DNA from: Bacillota bacterium
GTDB taxonomy: Bacteria > Bacillota > UBA4882 > UBA8346
Assembly (NCBI GenBank): GCA_029974635.1
Contig: JARKQY010000056.1
Span: forward strand, 1 to 64,000
Direction: 5' to 3'
DNA length: 64,000 nt
Below are positions 53,721-63,054 of this stretch, one piece after another. Made by a program: the position numbers and the translations under genes. The notes under the pieces were generated by a model. It was not told the origin of the DNA, did not search any database, and worked only from the letters and a program-made list of their open reading frames with translations. Every line of letters begins with the position of its first letter. Position 1 is the first letter of the stretch.

Positions 53721-54611
53721 CTAGCATTTATAATCTTCCTTAAATCCTTCCCCCAATACTTCACGAACATCGGTAATGATTATAAAAGCATGCGGATCAA
53801 TGTTGTGAACCATTTCCTTCAGTTTGATCTCCTCCGCCCGGGAAATGACGCAGAGAATGATCTCCTTTTTGATATTGGAATACAAGCCGCGGCCAAACAA
53901 TCCGGTGGCGCCTCTTTCCAACTGGTTCAGAATGGTCCGGCCAATCTCTTCGGTATGATTCGAAATGATGAAAGCTGCTTTCGCATAGTCAAGACCTTCC
54001 AAAACCGCATCCAAGGACTTGCTGGTGACAAACATGGTGATAATTGCAAATAAAGATAATTCCACGCTACGAAAAACGATTCCCGCCAAGATGATGATGG
54101 TCCCGTCAAATAATAACAACGATCTCCCCACTGAAATTCCGGTAAAACGGTGTAACAATTGAGCCGCCAAATCGGTTCCGCCGGTGTTGCCCCGGTAGCG
54201 GAAGGCGACTCCCACTCCCAAACCCATAATAACTCCGCCAAAAATCGAAGCGAGCAAAGGATCCCGCGTCAAAGGAGCCAACCTAACCACTGATTCCCAA
54301 AATTGCACCATAACCGAGATCAACAAGGACCCAAAGAGCGTCTTGGCACCATAACGCGGCCCGAAAACCCAAAGACAGGCCAGGAACAGCGGTATATTAA
54401 ACATTAGCATGGTCCAGGAGACCGGCCAGTGCAAAATATAATGAATGATGATTGCCAGGCCGCTTACGCCGCCAGCCGCGATTTTATTTGGGATTTGCAG
54501 CCACACCAGCCCCAGCGCCGTAATCGTCACCCCAATAAGGATTCCGATATAGTCCCTGATCTCATTGCGAATGAACTTCCAATTAATCTTTTTGACAACC
54601 TGGATCCACAC
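53721..54611 (-). CDS. YitT family membrane protein (296 aa)
   Basis: Five or six N-terminal helices (first YIGILIGVTITALGLVWLQIPNKIAAGGVSGLAIIIHY) and a C-terminal DUF2179 domain (about residues 215-290, GATGLFGRGLYSNIKKEIILCVISRAEEIKLKEMVHNIDPHAFIIITDV). The family is abundant in spore formers and has no settled function. GTG 54611 is preferred because GGAGG lies seven bases upstream. Not in an operon with the tagA gene downstream of it on the map, which reads in the same direction but begins further right. Confidence 0.9.
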   Translation of the reverse strand: MWIQVVKKINWKFIRNEIRDYIGILIGVTITALGLVWLQIPNKIAAGGVSGLAIIIHYILHWPVSWTMLMFNIPLFLACLWVFGPRYGAKTLFGSLLISVMVQFWESVVRLAPLTRDPLLASIFGGVIMGLGVGVAFRYRGNTGGTDLAAQLLHRFTGISVGRSLLLFDGTIIILAGIVFRSVELSLFAIITMFVTSKSLDAVLEGLDYAKAAFIISNHTEEIGRTILNQLERGATGLFGRGLYSNIKKEIILCVISRAEEIKLKEMVHNIDPHAFIIITDVREVLGEGFKEDYKC

Positions 54612-54799
54612 GCGCTCACCTCCAGGAATAGTGGCATTAGTCAAAATTCCGCTGTCAAAGGCCTAATGACTTCAAATAGCCGTTTCATGTGATCTACCTT
54701 AATTCAAGATGGGAAAATAAGGATAATATATGACAATTAATAATATCACCAAAATATAATTAAAGTCAAACCAATTTATTGGTTATTCAGTGAATTTTT

Positions 54800-55531
54800 T
54801 TATCGTAAACACCAATACCAGAACTTGCACAAATCCGGGATGCGTTTTAATTTGGCCGGATCCTGCAACATGCGGTAACACCATTCCCAGCCGTGATTTC
54901 TCAAGAACCGGGGGGCTTCTTTTTTGGTCCCCGACAGCACATCGAAAGCGCCGCCGATGCCGATACCGACGGTCTTATTTAAACAAGGCAAAACTTTAGC
55001 CAAAAAGAATTCCTGCCGCGGAGAACCGAGTCCCGCCAACAATAAAGCCGGTTGTTTTTGAACAATCTCCTCCAGGACCAGGGTTTCATATCGCTGACCA
55101 AAAACTGTATCCCCATAACCGTCCCGGATCCCCGCCATGGTCAATTCCGGCCAATTCCTTGCAAAAGCGCGCCTCAAATGGGATACCACCATGGGAGAGC
55201 CTCCATAGATATAAACCGTATAACCATTAATGGCGCAATGGGAAAGCAAATACCGGGTCAGATCAATCCCGGTGAATTGCCTGATATTTTCATATCCTTT
55301 TCTTTGTAGCGCTTTGAGTATTCCGTAACCATCAATGGTGATTAAGTCGGCCTCCCGAATAATCCGGTTGAATTCGGGATTATGAACTGCCGCCACCAGC
55401 ATCAATGCATTCAAAGTTACAATATGACGCGCCTTTCCCGGTTCTAAAAACCAATTGTGAATTTGGTCCAAGATTTGCATTTCCGGGAGTATATCCACCG
55501 GTACACCCTGAAGATAATTCCGCGTATTCAT
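54800..55531 (-). CDS. tagA: WecG/TagA/CpsF family glycosyltransferase (243 aa)
   Basis: GT26 enzyme: VTLNALMLVAAVHNPEFNRIIREADLITIDGYGI, GIDLTRYLLSHCAINGYTVYIYGGSP and LGSPRQEFFLAKVLPCLNKTVGIGIGGAFDVLSGTKKEAPRFLRNHGWEW are its family motifs, with the catalytic Asp in ITIDG. It adds the second sugar, classically N-acetylmannosamine, to an undecaprenyl-linked GlcNAc in wall polymer synthesis. The start overlaps the csaB stop (ATGA), so both genes are coupled. Confidence 0.93.
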   Translation of the reverse strand: MNTRNYLQGVPVDILPEMQILDQIHNWFLEPGKARHIVTLNALMLVAAVHNPEFNRIIREADLITIDGYGILKALQRKGYENIRQFTGIDLTRYLLSHCAINGYTVYIYGGSPMVVSHLRRAFARNWPELTMAGIRDGYGDTVFGQRYETLVLEEIVQKQPALLLAGLGSPRQEFFLAKVLPCLNKTVGIGIGGAFDVLSGTKKEAPRFLRNHGWEWCYRMLQDPAKLKRIPDLCKFWYWCLR

Positions 55532-56607
55532 AACTCCCCTCTAAGGACTTTCCCTAGGATCACCCGGTTTTCCAGGGCCTGTGATTGCCAGTGACTTAAA
55601 GGAAGCCGGGCTGGTCTTGTTTTCAAAACTGGCTGCCGCAGTTGGGTTGTAATCATATGATAAAATAACGCGGGGTTTGTCTTCTCATCCAAAGACAGAT
55701 AATTGATTCCGTGTTCCAAACAAAAAGCTGCGATCTTCAGATCCGCCGCCAGACCAACGCAGGGAATATTTTGAATAACAGCTGCTATTAACCCGTGGAG
55801 CCGACAACTGATCACCATGTCGAAACCTCCGATAGCTTGTTGTAGTATTCTCCAATTCCTTGGAACCGGTAAACTCTTAACCCCCAAGCTCCGGACAAGC
55901 TTCAGAACTAAATGGAGATCATCATCCTGAATTGCTAATATATATAATTCAATATTTCCCAGTGGCAAGGACCCTAATAACCGGTTCCATAATCCTTCGT
56001 CCCAAAATCGGTGCCTCCGAATAATGAGTCCCACTTTTTTCGTTTGATTGCCGCTGTAATGGTTCCAATACCGTTTTGCCTCATCCGTTGCCAAGGGTTT
56101 TCTGGCCAGTAACGGATCAGCGGCAAGAAAAACCTGTGGTTGCCGCAGTTCCATCTGTTCTAAGATAAGCTGGGAAATCCTATCACGGATCGTAATTAAT
56201 TGGATGCGGGATAAGGACCGCTTGGCAATTAATTTACTGAGAGTGGACCGGATCGGTCCAATCCCCTGCCCGTATAAAAATACCCTGACCCGGTATATTC
56301 CAGCCAGCCAAACCAAGGCGGAATAATAAACCAAACTGCGTAAACTGCTTAAGTCCTGAAACAAATTGCCACCGCCACCGATCATCCGGTCGGCCGCCTT
56401 GACAGCCTGGATAATACCGGGTAAATTATACTTGCCGACAGCGGCCACCTGATACTCCAGGGCCGTTTGACCGGGATCGGCGGAGATCACCGTTATCTGA
56501 CACCGCGGATTTATCTCCCGGGTCCAAGCGATTAACTGGCCTAAATTGGTTTCATCCCCCAGATTGCCGCATCCGAAATAACCAAAGATCAAGATCCGGT
56601 TTATCAT
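55528..56607 (-). CDS. csaB: CsaB-type pyruvyl transferase for wall polymer (359 aa)
   Basis: Begins INRILIFGYFGCGNLGDETNLGQLI, with RMIGGGGNLFQDLSSLRSLVYYS and VISCRLHGLIAAVIQNIPCVGLA, the CsaB family motifs. CsaB adds pyruvate ketals to secondary cell wall polymer, which is what SLH domains bind. In a diderm this would provide wall attachment for SLH-bearing surface or outer-membrane proteins. ATG 56607 follows AGAGGT; the frame continues in phase to 56838 through a repeat element but has no start site there. Confidence 0.93.
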   Translation of the reverse strand: MINRILIFGYFGCGNLGDETNLGQLIAWTREINPRCQITVISADPGQTALEYQVAAVGKYNLPGIIQAVKAADRMIGGGGNLFQDLSSLRSLVYYSALVWLAGIYRVRVFLYGQGIGPIRSTLSKLIAKRSLSRIQLITIRDRISQLILEQMELRQPQVFLAADPLLARKPLATDEAKRYWNHYSGNQTKKVGLIIRRHRFWDEGLWNRLLGSLPLGNIELYILAIQDDDLHLVLKLVRSLGVKSLPVPRNWRILQQAIGGFDMVISCRLHGLIAAVIQNIPCVGLAADLKIAAFCLEHGINYLSLDEKTNPALFYHMITTQLRQPVLKTRPARLPLSHWQSQALENRVILGKVLRGEL

Positions 56608-56632
56608 ATTTACCTCTATAAGTGGCGTTTTG

Positions 56633-56721
56633 ACCACAGAGGACACAGTGGGCACTGAGTAAATCATTATAAACGAAAAAGCGGTTTTGAAATTCTCTGT
56701 GTTCTCCGTGAACTCTGTGGT
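56633..56721. repeat. Dispersed-type inverted repeat element (ACCACAGAG family)
   Basis: ACCACAGAG (56633-56641) and CTCTGTGGT (56713-56721) are the ends of an imperfect inverted repeat whose arms (56633-56659, 56695-56721) share further runs such as ACACAG and CTGTGT. Elements of this pattern occur in many unrelated bacterial genomes. It sits between the ligase and csaB genes of one operon. Confidence 0.65.
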
Positions 56722-56774
56722 GAAATCAGATTTTTCGTCCTTTCGATTGCCCCGACCGAACCCGAAATGGACTA

Positions 56775-58073
56775 CTAATAACCGTTTTTCCGGGCTGCCA
56801 GGAGCAGGCCGGTTAGAAACCAAAAATATCCGCCGCAAAAACTTTGAATATACCAGGTTTCGGAAAGGCCGTAAGCCAGGAAGATAAGTATGGAAACAGT
56901 CAGCGGCGGAATTAAAGATACTTCCCCCCAGGCACGAACCCTTCCGGGCATTAATATTCGCTTAAGGACTGCTAAAAAAGCCATTAGACTGAATAGTCCG
57001 TATTCCAGCCAGAATTGTAAATAAAATTGATGGGCATGCTGGCTGGGACTCCTTCCAATTTGAAATTCCGGATAAACCCGCTGAAAACTATCCGGTCCCG
57101 TTCCCCATAACCAGTTATCCTGTAGAGCTTGCCAAACACCCCGCCAAATCTGAATCCGATACTGGAAAGAGCTGTCGCTTAAGGTCATAAGGCTGGTGAC
57201 CCTAGCTTGAAATCCCGGAACAAAAAATAAGAGGACTAATCCGAACCCGACGCATAAAAGGGCATAACGCCACTGCTTATTGAACCGGAATAGGATAAAA
57301 ATTCCGGTGATAAGCCAAGCCATTCGTGAATAGGTAAAATGTAAAGCGGCCAATACTGCTGCAAAGATTCCGGTAAAAATAATCCGTTCCCTTTTCACAG
57401 CGTATTTGGTTAAGAAATAGTGGCAAAAAACGAGAATACTCAGTAAATACAAGGCAAAAATATTTGGATTTCCAAATACCGAATATATCCGGACCGGGAT
57501 AATATCCGCCTGTCCAGCTCCCAACCAGCCTTTCGGAGTATGCATTCCAGAGAACAACTGCCAAAAACCGATAATCAGCCAAATTACACTGGAAAAAGTG
57601 AGATATTTCAAGATCCGCTCAATGATTTTCCCGGTAAATACCCTGCCTGTCAACCAAGCCAATGTAAACCAGGAACCGAACCGGAGTAAAACTGCCTGTT
57701 CAGCGCCGAATGTCCGGCTAAGCAAGGCGCTTGCGGCCAAAGTCACCCACAAAAAAATAAAACCCGCCGGATGCGGTTCTTTGGCATCCAACTCATGTTG
57801 TGCCGGATTCACCAACCATAATAATAAAACCAACGGGATCAGTATCCCCCACGATCCCCCAGCCGTTCCTGCGCTTAATACCGGCATAAAGATGATTACC
57901 GTAATCAGCAGTCCTTCTATGATAAAATGCCATGGAATCGTAAAATGGAGTTTACCGGGAAGCTTGGCCCATAATTCGTTGGACCACTGCACACCAGATT
58001 CGAATAACCGTCTCGTATAACTATGACGCCATAGAGAATGCCACTGAACTGATAAACGATGATTGTCATTCAT
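56775..58073 (-). CDS. O-antigen ligase/polymerase-like membrane protein (432 aa)
   Basis: About ten to twelve helices, a large outer loop with DNWLWGTGPDSFQRVYPEFQIG and the downstream HAHQFYLQFWLEYGLFSLMAF segment, the Wzy_C/O-antigen ligase signature (HxxxNxxL-like region with His). It may ligate or polymerise the wall polymer made by the csaB-tagA products. It overlaps the DUF4330 gene by four bases and is separated from csaB by the repeat element. Confidence 0.85.
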   Translation of the reverse strand: MNDNHRLSVQWHSLWRHSYTRRLFESGVQWSNELWAKLPGKLHFTIPWHFIIEGLLITVIIFMPVLSAGTAGGSWGILIPLVLLLWLVNPAQHELDAKEPHPAGFIFLWVTLAASALLSRTFGAEQAVLLRFGSWFTLAWLTGRVFTGKIIERILKYLTFSSVIWLIIGFWQLFSGMHTPKGWLGAGQADIIPVRIYSVFGNPNIFALYLLSILVFCHYFLTKYAVKRERIIFTGIFAAVLAALHFTYSRMAWLITGIFILFRFNKQWRYALLCVGFGLVLLFFVPGFQARVTSLMTLSDSSFQYRIQIWRGVWQALQDNWLWGTGPDSFQRVYPEFQIGRSPSQHAHQFYLQFWLEYGLFSLMAFLAVLKRILMPGRVRAWGEVSLIPPLTVSILIFLAYGLSETWYIQSFCGGYFWFLTGLLLAARKNGY

Positions 58074-58570
58074 AGTTTATTTACCTTTATATATGTAATC
58101 TCTCCTCTGATCGCCGTATACCTGGTATGAGCCCGGAAGCGTGCCCCGACCCTGACCGCGATCTTCCCCAAATAGACGCCGGATCGGGCCGGACCTTTCT
58201 CAATCCTGCCGTTGCTTCTGGTTATATCCAACCGGATGTCCAGATTTCGCGGCGATCTGAACAATACCATCCGCCCGTTATGGCTTAACATGATCTCAGC
58301 CGGTTCGGTATGCATGGAGCGAATCTTTCCCAAATAAGCATCAAAACGATCCTCAAATAAATCCTGGCCAACCGTCAGACTGTCCGCTACATATGGCGGC
58401 ACATTACGGACCAGCATGCCGATGTTCACCGGACAGTCCTTTATTTGCGGGGAGACCGGCTTATAATCATGGATAACTTTGACCCCAATCAGGGCGATCA
58501 CCAGGATGACGGCCAGATCGAAAAGATTGAGCCATCCGAAGATTTTTTCTTGCGTAGCGAATTTTTTCAT
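58070..58570 (-). CDS. DUF4330 domain membrane-anchored protein (166 aa)
   Basis: One N-terminal helix (about residues 16-32, LFDLAVILVIALIGVKVI) and a soluble extracytoplasmic beta-rich domain containing NIGMLVRNVPPYVADSLTVGQ, the DUF4330 pattern. In many Bacillota it is encoded directly before an O-antigen-ligase-like gene, csaB and tagA, as here. The role is unknown but is tied by context to wall-polymer assembly. First gene of this operon. Confidence 0.85.
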   Translation of the reverse strand: MKKFATQEKIFGWLNLFDLAVILVIALIGVKVIHDYKPVSPQIKDCPVNIGMLVRNVPPYVADSLTVGQDLFEDRFDAYLGKIRSMHTEPAEIMLSHNGRMVLFRSPRNLDIRLDITRSNGRIEKGPARSGVYLGKIAVRVGARFRAHTRYTAIRGEITYIKVNKL

Positions 58571-58677
58571 CTGATCCGATGTTTTTTATTCTATAACCTT
58601 AGTCTAAACAGATTCCCAGGGAATAAACCGTAAAGATTCAACTGAATCCAGGGCAAGTAACTTCCGAAATTGCCTAA

Positions 58678-58702
58678 GTAATTCGTGATAGCGACGAATT
58701 AC
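58678..58702. promoter_or_regulatory. Perfect 9-bp inverted repeat, operator or hairpin
   Basis: GTAATTCGT (58678-58686) and ACGAATTAC (58694-58702) enclose seven bases. No T run follows. Located about 110 bp upstream of the DUF4330 start, where it could be an operator. Confidence 0.45.
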
Positions 58703-58986
58703 TAGTGATCCCCAACTGCCGTATTCTGTCAAAGAGCCGATCCGGCCAATTTTTCGGCATTATAGTAGAAAAATTGCATTATACTGTGGGATCACGGCTT
58801 AAGGATCGGAGAATCGCAGCCGTCCAAAAGAAATAAATGGAAATCATGGAATAATTGTTGTATAATAATTTGAAAGGACTCTGATCAAATTAGGCTCTTA
58901 ATTCTAAACTCCTCATACATTATAGAAAGAAAAACGAATTAAAAGCCGCTTAAGCTGACCAAAGGTCATTTCAAAGGGGATTAACC

Positions 58987-59070
58987 GGATTTACAGGATT
59001 AACGATTAGCAAAAACGGGTGTAATCTTAATTTTTTAAGCGAAGTTCAATTATTACAATCCTGCAAATCC
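58987..59070. repeat. Dispersed-type inverted repeat element (GGATTTACAGGATT family)
   Basis: GGATTTACAGGATT (58987-59000) and AATCCTGCAAATCC (59057-59070) match as inverted repeats at 13 of 14 positions. Sequences of this type recur in intergenic DNA of many bacteria and archaea. Confidence 0.6.
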
Positions 59071-59158
59071 TATCCAAATAGATTTTTGATTTGGTTCCGG
59101 CCCGTCCGGGATAGGCGCTTTTTTAATGGACATTTATTCTAAATAGGTGATCCGGCGA

Positions 59159-60358
59159 ATGAACCGACAAAAGCATCTGTATATCCTCGGTATTCCCAAT
59201 TTTGGGATTGGGCTTCTCTGGGCGATGAACCTAACGCTCATCCCGATGCTGGTTAATTCTTTCGAAGTAACCAATCAACAGGCCGGCTTATTGATCTCCA
59301 TGGGCGCATTTACCGGAATTTTTGTGCCTTATCTGGTGGGGATTATGAGTGATCGCAGCCGTTTCAAAATGGGTAAACGGAAACCTTTCATGCTGATTGG
59401 GAGCGTTGTTGCTACAATTTCCTTGATGATCATGCCCTTTGCCTCCGGGTATTGGATGCTGTTCTTAATTTCATTCTTGTTTTATTTCAGCTTAAACTTC
59501 TATCAGAGCCCTTATTATTCCTTAATACCCGAAGTAGCCGGGGAGCACCACCTGGGTTTAGCCAATGGTTTTGCCAATGTAGTGAGCGTCCTGGGAGGGG
59601 CTTTTATTTTCCTGGCCGGAATTGGTCTTTGGAATTATCAAGGCGTCTTGAATTTCCATCACAGCCTGCCGTTTTTTATAGCCGCTTTTATTGGATTAAT
59701 AACAACCGTCGTGACCGTTGTTTTGATTAAGGAAAAATCCGGGACTGCAGCCAAACTGGATAAGTTCAGTTTTGATTTTCTCAGGTTTCCGGCAGTGATG
59801 AAATTCTTCATGGTCATCTTCTTTTTCTATCTGGCTCACGGCTGTCTGACCCCGTTTTTTGTTAAGTATTGCGTATCATATCTAAAGTTCGACGGAGAAA
59901 CTGCCAGTATTGCACTACTGTTACTGACCATTGTCGGGGCCTTATTTGCCTACCCTATAGGGGTCTTATCGGACAAAACCTCCCGGAAAAAAGTGATGCT
60001 CCTGGGATGCCTGCTCTATATGGCGGCGTTATCTAGCGGATATTTTGTGAAAGACATTGCCGGCCTTTACGTGATCATGTCGGTCATCGGAATCGGTTTT
60101 GTCACTATTCAGGTGGTTTCATACGCCGCATTGGCCGAATTGGCTCCTGCGAAACGCCTGGGAGAATTTATGGGCATCTTTAATTTTTTCATCTCAATCT
60201 CCCAATTTATCGCCAATAATTTAATGGGATTTATGCTGGACCGGATTGGCTGGACGGTATATTTCCCGCTCGCCGCCGCTCTTATGCTGATGGCTGCTTT
60301 CATTCTTGCTCTAAGCAAACTAGAAAAACATCCAGCCGTTCATCAAACGACGAATTGA
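59159..60358 (+). CDS. MFS sugar transporter, SLC45/GPH-like (399 aa)
   Basis: Twelve-helix MFS protein; motif A appears as GIMSDRSRFKMGKRKPFMLIG (about residues 60-80), the form seen in SLC45-type and GPH-like disaccharide carriers, with GVLSDKTSRKKVMLLG in the second half. Its gene lies 19 bp before an alpha-galactosidase gene and is likely in one operon, so it may import an alpha-galactoside such as melibiose or raffinose. ATG 59159 follows AGGTGA at eight bases. Confidence 0.88.
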   Translation: MNRQKHLYILGIPNFGIGLLWAMNLTLIPMLVNSFEVTNQQAGLLISMGAFTGIFVPYLVGIMSDRSRFKMGKRKPFMLIGSVVATISLMIMPFASGYWMLFLISFLFYFSLNFYQSPYYSLIPEVAGEHHLGLANGFANVVSVLGGAFIFLAGIGLWNYQGVLNFHHSLPFFIAAFIGLITTVVTVVLIKEKSGTAAKLDKFSFDFLRFPAVMKFFMVIFFFYLAHGCLTPFFVKYCVSYLKFDGETASIALLLLTIVGALFAYPIGVLSDKTSRKKVMLLGCLLYMAALSSGYFVKDIAGLYVIMSVIGIGFVTIQVVSYAALAELAPAKRLGEFMGIFNFFISISQFIANNLMGFMLDRIGWTVYFPLAAALMLMAAFILALSKLEKHPAVHQTTN

Positions 60359-60377
60359 TAATTCTGAGGTGTTTTCC

Positions 60378-62177
60378 ATGTTTAATACGCTGAAAATCTG
60401 GCTTTCTTATATAAATGTAAAAAACGGGAAACCCGATACCGTTGTTTTTAAAGAACGTTTCACCAACAGCCACTTAACTGCTGAGGTTCACCTGGAGCAT
60501 CAGGAGTATCAGCGGTTGAAGCTGTCCCTGGTTCCCGCCTCCGGACTTGAAATAAACCGTTTGGAAGTGGTCATTGATTTTCCCTTTGCCAAAAACCACC
60601 GGATTTTCGTAAATGGTTATCAATCCTGGACCGATAGCCGGGAATTTATGCCCCATGAAAAATTAAAAGGCATCAGTATCCTGGCCAAACCAATCATGGA
60701 ACAATACCAGCTCAAAAAGTATGGTGATTACATCTTCCGGAAATACCCCAAACGGCAAGGAATTTTTCACGGCTATACCTATTCGTATATCCGCGATGGC
60801 GCCAAGTTCTGGTTGCTTGGTTCCCTTACCGAGCGAAGCGGCTTTACAATGATTACGGAAGATATAAAGCGGCAAAAAATCTTCATTACCAAGGAATGCT
60901 CCGGTTTACAAATCAATCAGTGTTATGATGCCTTGGATCTGGTATGGATTGAAGGCACCGTCGATGACGTATTTGACACCTATTTCCGGCTGATGAACCT
61001 GCCGGGAACAAAGCCGCCTCCAGCCACTGGTTGGACCAGCTGGTACAATTATTATCAAAATATTGATGAGCCGATAATTCAAGAGAATCTTGAAAACTTT
61101 GATAAGCCAAGCACCAAAATCGATTTTTTTCAAATTGACGACGGTTGGCAAGCGGCGGTTGGGGATTGGTTTTCCATTGATAAAAGCAAGTTTCCAAGGG
61201 GTATGGCTTCCATCGCCGCGGCCATTAAAGCCAAAGGCTATAAAGCAGGCCTATGGCTGGCTCCGTTTGTCTGTGAGACCTGTTCGGATCTCTTCCGGGA
61301 AAAACAGGATTGGGTATTGAAAGATGCTGCGGGGAAACCGGTTCTGGCCGGCTTTAACTGGAGCCGGTTTTACGCCCTTGATTTGTACCATCCGGAAGTG
61401 CAGACTTATTTAACAAAGGTATTTCAAATGGTCCTGGATGACTGGGGTTATGACCTGGTAAAACTGGACTTTTTGTATGCCGTTTGCTTGCTGCCCCGCA
61501 AAAACCGGACCCGCGGACAAATCATGACCGAGGCTATGGAATTTTTACGGAAATGCGCCGGGGACAAACTGATTTTGGGCTGCGGCGTTCCATTAGGCCC
61601 GGCCTTCGGAAACGTGGATTATTGCCGGATCGGCCCTGATGTAACCCTGGATTGGGATGATCACTTTCTGGTGCGAGTGCTGGCTAACCGGGAACGCGAT
61701 TCCACCATGATCGCCATCCGGAATGCCATAAGCAGGCGGCATCTGAATCAGAGGGCCTTCGTCAACGACCCCGATGTTTTTCTTTTGCGGAACGATAATA
61801 TCAAGCTTACCCCAGCCCAGCGGAAGACCATGGCCCTGGTGGATCACCTCTTCGGCGGCTTACTTTTCACATCGGACAACATCGGAAAGTATGATAATGA
61901 ACAGAATGCCTGGCTGGAAAGGATTTTCCGGCTGCAACCCATTGCCTTCCAACTGGTTGAATCTCATCCCAGCGGCCTGGTGGAGGTGATTTACAGTGAT
62001 GAGGAAGCCAAACGGCTAGTTATCATTAATTTAAGCCGCCACAAGCAGGTTCTGCGGCACCAATACGGTCCTATTACCGAACTCTCCTTTGCGGTGGAGA
62101 AAATCACCGGGGAACTGGCGGGTAAGATTATCGTTGAACCTTTTGAAAGCCGGATTTTCAATATTATAAGCAGTTAG
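60378..62177 (+). CDS. Alpha-galactosidase, GH36 family (599 aa)
   Basis: N-terminal beta-sandwich (about 1-200), TIM barrel and C-terminal beta domain. The barrel has GWTSWYNYYQNI, FFQIDDGWQAAVGDW, the nucleophile loop DLVKLDFLYA (Asp364) and the acid/base loop CRIGPDVTLDWD (Asp421), all characteristic of clan GH-D family 36. It is somewhat shorter than the 700-aa tetrameric type. No signal peptide, so cytoplasmic, fitting the adjacent MFS importer. ATG 60378 follows GAGGTG. Confidence 0.92.
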   Translation: MFNTLKIWLSYINVKNGKPDTVVFKERFTNSHLTAEVHLEHQEYQRLKLSLVPASGLEINRLEVVIDFPFAKNHRIFVNGYQSWTDSREFMPHEKLKGISILAKPIMEQYQLKKYGDYIFRKYPKRQGIFHGYTYSYIRDGAKFWLLGSLTERSGFTMITEDIKRQKIFITKECSGLQINQCYDALDLVWIEGTVDDVFDTYFRLMNLPGTKPPPATGWTSWYNYYQNIDEPIIQENLENFDKPSTKIDFFQIDDGWQAAVGDWFSIDKSKFPRGMASIAAAIKAKGYKAGLWLAPFVCETCSDLFREKQDWVLKDAAGKPVLAGFNWSRFYALDLYHPEVQTYLTKVFQMVLDDWGYDLVKLDFLYAVCLLPRKNRTRGQIMTEAMEFLRKCAGDKLILGCGVPLGPAFGNVDYCRIGPDVTLDWDDHFLVRVLANRERDSTMIAIRNAISRRHLNQRAFVNDPDVFLLRNDNIKLTPAQRKTMALVDHLFGGLLFTSDNIGKYDNEQNAWLERIFRLQPIAFQLVESHPSGLVEVIYSDEEAKRLVIINLSRHKQVLRHQYGPITELSFAVEKITGELAGKIIVEPFESRIFNIISS

Positions 62178-62369
62178 ACGGCTATCTAGAAGTCTGTGCG
62201 GGTAATATATTTTCGGGACTAGTAAACCTATTTATCTGAATTACCGAAAAAAAAATAAAAAAAACCGTAAAGATTACCGAAATATCTGCCGAATAATTAC
62301 ATGGTAAGAGTAAAAATTATAACCATTAGGATTTTTCTTCATCGTCAAATAAAAAAGGAGGCATTTTTC

Positions 62370-62648
62370 ATGACCAAGGCAGATTTGATCGAAAAAGTAG
62401 CGAAGGACACTAAGCTCACCAAAAAAGATTCCGACCAAGCCATTGACGCCGTTATCAAAGCCATCAGCGGCGCGCTTGCCAAAGGCGACAAGGTTACTTT
62501 AGTCGGTTTCGGAAGCTTCGAAGTGAGGAAACGGGCCGCCCGGAAAGGCCGCAATCCCCAAACCGGCAAAGAAATCAGCATTGCCGCCCGGAAAGTTCCG
62601 GTATTTAGAGCCGGAAAAGCTTTAAAAGATGCAGTAGGAAAGAAGTAA
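62370..62648 (+). CDS. hup: HU-type DNA-binding protein (92 aa)
   Basis: Full-length [24 protein letters not shown] helix, [25 protein letters not shown] with the Pro of the DNA-intercalating arm, and [14 protein letters not shown]. It binds and bends DNA nonspecifically as a dimer. ATG 62370 follows AAAAGGAGG. The upstream gap (62178-62369) is short and A-rich. Confidence 0.96.
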   Translation: MTKADLIEKVAKDTKLTKKDSDQAIDAVIKAISGALAKGDKVTLVGFGSFEVRKRAARKGRNPQTGKEISIAARKVPVFRAGKALKDAVGKK

Positions 62649-62659
62649 AAAAGACAAAG

Positions 62660-62685
62660 CCCGTCCTTATTCAAGGACGGGTTTT
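62660..62685. terminator. Intrinsic terminator of the HU gene
   Basis: CCCGTCCTT (62660-62668) pairs perfectly with AAGGACGGG (62673-62681) around a four-base loop, followed by TTTT. It nearly touches the stop of the convergent truncated deacetylase gene. Confidence 0.9.
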
Positions 62686-62688
62686 AAA

Positions 62689-63054
62689 TTACGTATACTT
62701 GTTTCGCCTCTCAATCCGCATCAACATTTCATCAAGTTGCGGCTGGTGGCCCCATAATTCAGCTGTGCTTGAAAAAAAGTGACCATCCGTATCGACTAAA
62801 CTTGGAACATCTTGCACCGCCAGAACAGGTCCGTATTTTATATTATCCCATTCGGCGGTTAATGTAAGATGTACGCCGCAAGATATTTCCGTTATTTTCG
62901 AAAATATCGCAACAGCCTCATCAAACCCAGAAGCTGGCGCCATCAAGGTAATGTTTTTGATAATGCCGAATTCAATACATTCCAAAGTTGCTTGATTCAC
63001 TTCTTTTGAAAGGCCAACATCATGTGCTTGCGTAATGAGTTGAATCAAAATCAT
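62689..63054 (-). pseudogene. C-terminally truncated YdjC/ChbG-type carbohydrate deacetylase (121 aa left)
   Basis: From ATG 63054 (GGGAGGAA upstream) the protein matches the first 120 residues of YdjC/ChbG deacetylases: QAHDVGLSKEVNQAT where the family has a NADDFGLS metal site, NITLMAPASGFDEAV, GVHLTLTAEWD and VPSLVDTDGHFF. It then stops at RIERRNKYT, where the family would continue for another 120-170 residues with a His-rich metal motif (HxDxHxHxH). The break falls at the HU terminator. Replacement of the first Asp by His also weakens the active site. Confidence 0.7.

Larger units (their letters stand above)
58571..59158. other. 588-bp intergenic region with inverted repeats, no gene seen
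   Basis: Holds divergent promoters for the wall-polymer operon and the sugar transporter. Visible items are the perfect inverted repeat at 58678-58702, a short TGACC-AAA-GGTCA at 58955-58967 and the repeat element at 58987-59070. No frame has a ribosome-binding site. Confidence 0.6.
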
